A stretch of 7,865 bases of DNA. Origin: Thermoproteota archaeon. Lineage in GTDB: Archaea > Korarchaeota > Korarchaeia > B14-G2. Positions 6,129 through 7,865 of the stretch are shown here, in pieces (within the stretch, counting starts at the first letter, position 1; each line of letters begins with the position of its first letter). Where the stretch lies: positions 1 through 7,865 of the forward strand of contig QMWA01000079.1 of the NCBI GenBank assembly GCA_003661385.1, given 5' to 3'. The position numbers were made by a program, and so were the translations under genes. A model generated the notes under the pieces. It was not told the DNA's origin and searched no databases. It saw nothing but the letters and a program-made list of their open reading frames with translations.

Positions 6129-7865
6129 ATGAGCACAACTCCTAGGAAGCTCATATTAAGGGTCGAGGACATAAGGAGACAGGAAGATTTTGGGCGCGGA
6201 ATTGCAAGGATGGACGCATTAGCTATGCGTAAGCTGGCGCTTAGAGCAGGCGACTTCGCCAGAATTAGAGGAGAAAGAGTATCTCATGTAAAAGTCCTAC
6301 CTTCCACACCAGATGATAATGGCAGACTTGTGATAAGGCTGGACAAGTTTATTAGAAGAAACATAGGAGCTTCGTTGGGCTCTAAGGTTGAGGTTGAGAA
6401 AGCCATAGTGAGAGAGGCTACTAGGGTTATTCTCGCTGCAAAGGAGCCCATACCCAATAGGACGGACTTCGCGAGATGGGTTAAGAGGAGACTGCTAGAT
6501 CAAGCGGTGACAAGAGGCGACATCATACATATACCAACGCTGACAAACTTCATCCCATTTGCTGTTACCGTCGTTAAGCCAGATGGTGTTGGTAAGGTCA
6601 CAGAGAGAACCATTGTCGAGATAAGCGAGAGGCTGGCTGCGGCAGGAGAGATAACGGTCCCGTCAGTGACGTATGAGGACATCGGTGGACTTAAGGAGGA
6701 GATAGAGAGGATAAGAGAGATGGTGGAGCTCCCTCTAAAGCACCCTGAGCTCTTTAGGAGAGTAGGGATAGATCCACCGAAGGGGGTACTCCTCTATGGA
6801 CCACCAGGCTGTGGCAAGACTCTGATAGCTAAAGCTGTGGCAAATGAGAGCGGAGCCCACTTCATATCAATACAGGGCCCAGAGATAATGAGCAAGTTCT
6901 ATGGTGAGTCGGAGAAGAGGCTAAGGGAGATATTTGAGGAAGCACAGAGAAATGCTCCGTCCATAATATTCATAGATGAGATAGACTCCATAGCCCCGAA
7001 GAGAGAGGAGGTTACTGGAGAAGTTGAGAGGAGAGTTGTAGCTCAGCTGCTTAGCTTGATGGATGGACTTCAAGGGCGTGGAGAAGTAATAGTAATAGGT
7101 GCAACAAACAGACCAGACGCCCTTGATCCAGCGCTCAGAAGGCCAGGTAGATTTGACAGAGAAATAGAGATAGGTGTGCCAACAGTTGAAGGCAGAAAGG
7201 AGATACTCCAAATACATACCAGAAACATGCCACTTGCTAAGGATGTAGACTTAGATGAGCTGGCTAGGATAACTCACGGGTTCGTGGGAGCTGATCTAGC
7301 AGCACTATGTAGAGAGGCGGCTATGGCAGCGCTCAGGAGGTATCTACCAGAGATAGACTTAGACCAGGAGATGATACCAACAGAGGTCTTGGAGAAGATA
7401 GAGGTCCAGATGAGAGACTTTAAGGAGGCTCTTAAGGTTGTACAGCCTTCAGCGCTGAGAGAAGTAAGGCTGGAAGTACCTAATGTCAAGTGGAGTGATA
7501 TAGGTGGGCTTGACGACGTGAAGGGGGAGTTAATTGAGGTCGTTGAGTGGCCTCTTAAGTACCCAGAGAGCTTCTCCAGGCTAGGAATAGCCCCACCGAG
7601 GGGAGTACTCCTCTATGGACCACCAGGCTGCGGCAAAACACTGCTGGCCAAAGCTGTTGCAACAGAAAGCGAAGCCAATTTCATAGCAGTCAAGGGCCCA
7701 GAGATCATGTCCAAGTGGGTTGGCGAGTCAGAGAAGGCCATAAGAGAGATATTTAGAAAGGCCAGGCAGGCTGCTCCATGCATAATATTCATGGATGAGA
7801 TAGATGCCATAGTTCCCGTTAGAGGGGCAGGCTACGGTGACTCTAGAGTGACAGAGAGAGTGATA
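6129..7865 (+). CDS. cdc48: Cdc48/VCP-like AAA+ ATPase (3' end cut by window)
   Basis: The frame is open from ATG 6129 to the window edge, giving 579 residues of an expected 730 or so. Residues 1-100 form the Cdc48 N-domain double-psi barrel ([20 protein letters not shown]) and about 105-175 the second N-subdomain. D1 has Walker A GPPGCGKT (224-231), pore loop KFYGESE, Walker B IIFIDEID (279-286), sensor 1 ATNR (325-328) and two arginine-finger candidates, Arg338 and Arg341, in [10 protein letters not shown]2 has Walker A GPPGCGKT (497-504), pore loop KWVGESE and Walker B IIFMDEID (552-559), and is cut at the segment [11 protein letters not shown]. Both ATPase sites look intact as far as visible. 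The protein forms a cytoplasmic hexamer that unfolds and extracts proteins, in archaea often feeding the proteasome. It is read separately from the upstream cluster, as judged by its own TATA-like box and the 59-base gap. Confidence 0.97.
   Translation, partial: MSTTPRKLILRVEDIRRQEDFGRGIARMDALAMRKLALRAGDFARIRGERVSHVKVLPSTPDDNGRLVIRLDKFIRRNIGASLGSKVEVEKAIVREATRVILAAKEPIPNRTDFARWVKRRLLDQAVTRGDIIHIPTLTNFIPFAVTVVKPDGVGKVTERTIVEISERLAAAGEITVPSVTYEDIGGLKEEIERIREMVELPLKHPELFRRVGIDPPKGVLLYGPPGCGKTLIAKAVANESGAHFISIQGPEIMSKFYGESEKRLREIFEEAQRNAPSIIFIDEIDSIAPKREEVTGEVERRVVAQLLSLMDGLQGRGEVIVIGATNRPDALDPALRRPGRFDREIEIGVPTVEGRKEILQIHTRNMPLAKDVDLDELARITHGFVGADLAALCREAAMAALRRYLPEIDLDQEMIPTEVLEKIEVQMRDFKEALKVVQPSALREVRLEVPNVKWSDIGGLDDVKGELIEVVEWPLKYPESFSRLGIAPPRGVLLYGPPGCGKTLLAKAVATESEANFIAVKGPEIMSKWVGESEKAIREIFRKARQAAPCIIFMDEIDAIVPVRGAGYGDSRVTERVI

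Noticed and set aside
6921-7217. 98-residue minus-strand open frame inside cdc48
   Set aside because: It is a shadow of conserved AAA+ coding sequence, as are the other minus-strand frames at 6500-6682, 7274-7489 and 7613-7810.

Overview
The window reads as a compact piece of archaeal chromosome, most likely from a thermophilic member of the Thermoproteota/Korarchaeota side of the archaea. The reasons are a Cdc48-type double AAA+ ATPase with the archaeal N-domain, an AglB/STT3 oligosaccharyltransferase, a Mut7-C RNase with zinc ribbon, heavy use of AGA/AGG for Arg and ATA for Ile, GTG/TTG starts, GGTG-type Shine-Dalgarno sites, TATA-like boxes, and almost no intergenic DNA. The exact lineage cannot be fixed from sequence reading alone. 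No mobile element, CRISPR array, tRNA or rRNA was seen.

Layout: (1) Positions 1-438, plus strand: 3' end of a CBS-domain protein with a C-terminal zinc ribbon. (2) Positions 384-2929, minus strand: a two-gene unit, STT3/AglB followed by a Mut7-C RNase whose ATG overlaps the STT3 stop codon by one base; the RNase gene converges on the CBS gene and overlaps its end. (3) Positions 2930-2983: a 54-base divergent promoter region. (4) Positions 2984-6069, plus strand: three tightly packed, overlapping genes, a PHP-domain metal-dependent phosphoesterase, a polytopic GT-C (PMT/ArnT-like) glycosyltransferase, and a 373-residue protein with a catalytically complete nucleoside diphosphate kinase (NDK) domain plus a long helical tail. 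(5) Positions 6070-6128: a short gap with a TATA-like box and a Shine-Dalgarno site. (6) From 6129 off the right edge: Cdc48/VCP-like AAA+ ATPase, cut within its second AAA domain.

The working theme is protein N-glycosylation at the cell surface: AglB transfers the lipid-linked glycan, and the neighbouring GT-C enzyme is a plausible glycan-building or extending enzyme using lipid-phosphate sugars. The NDK-like protein could supply NTPs for nucleotide-sugar synthesis, but that link is an inference from gene order only. Cdc48 appears to have its own promoter and is a general protein-unfolding machine.

Nothing here looks like a clear undescribed defence or mobile system. The best candidates for novelty are the NDK domain fused to an unrecognised coiled-coil tail, the Arg in place of the usual Asp in the second metal-binding motif of AglB, and the CBS-zinc ribbon protein with its antisense overlap.
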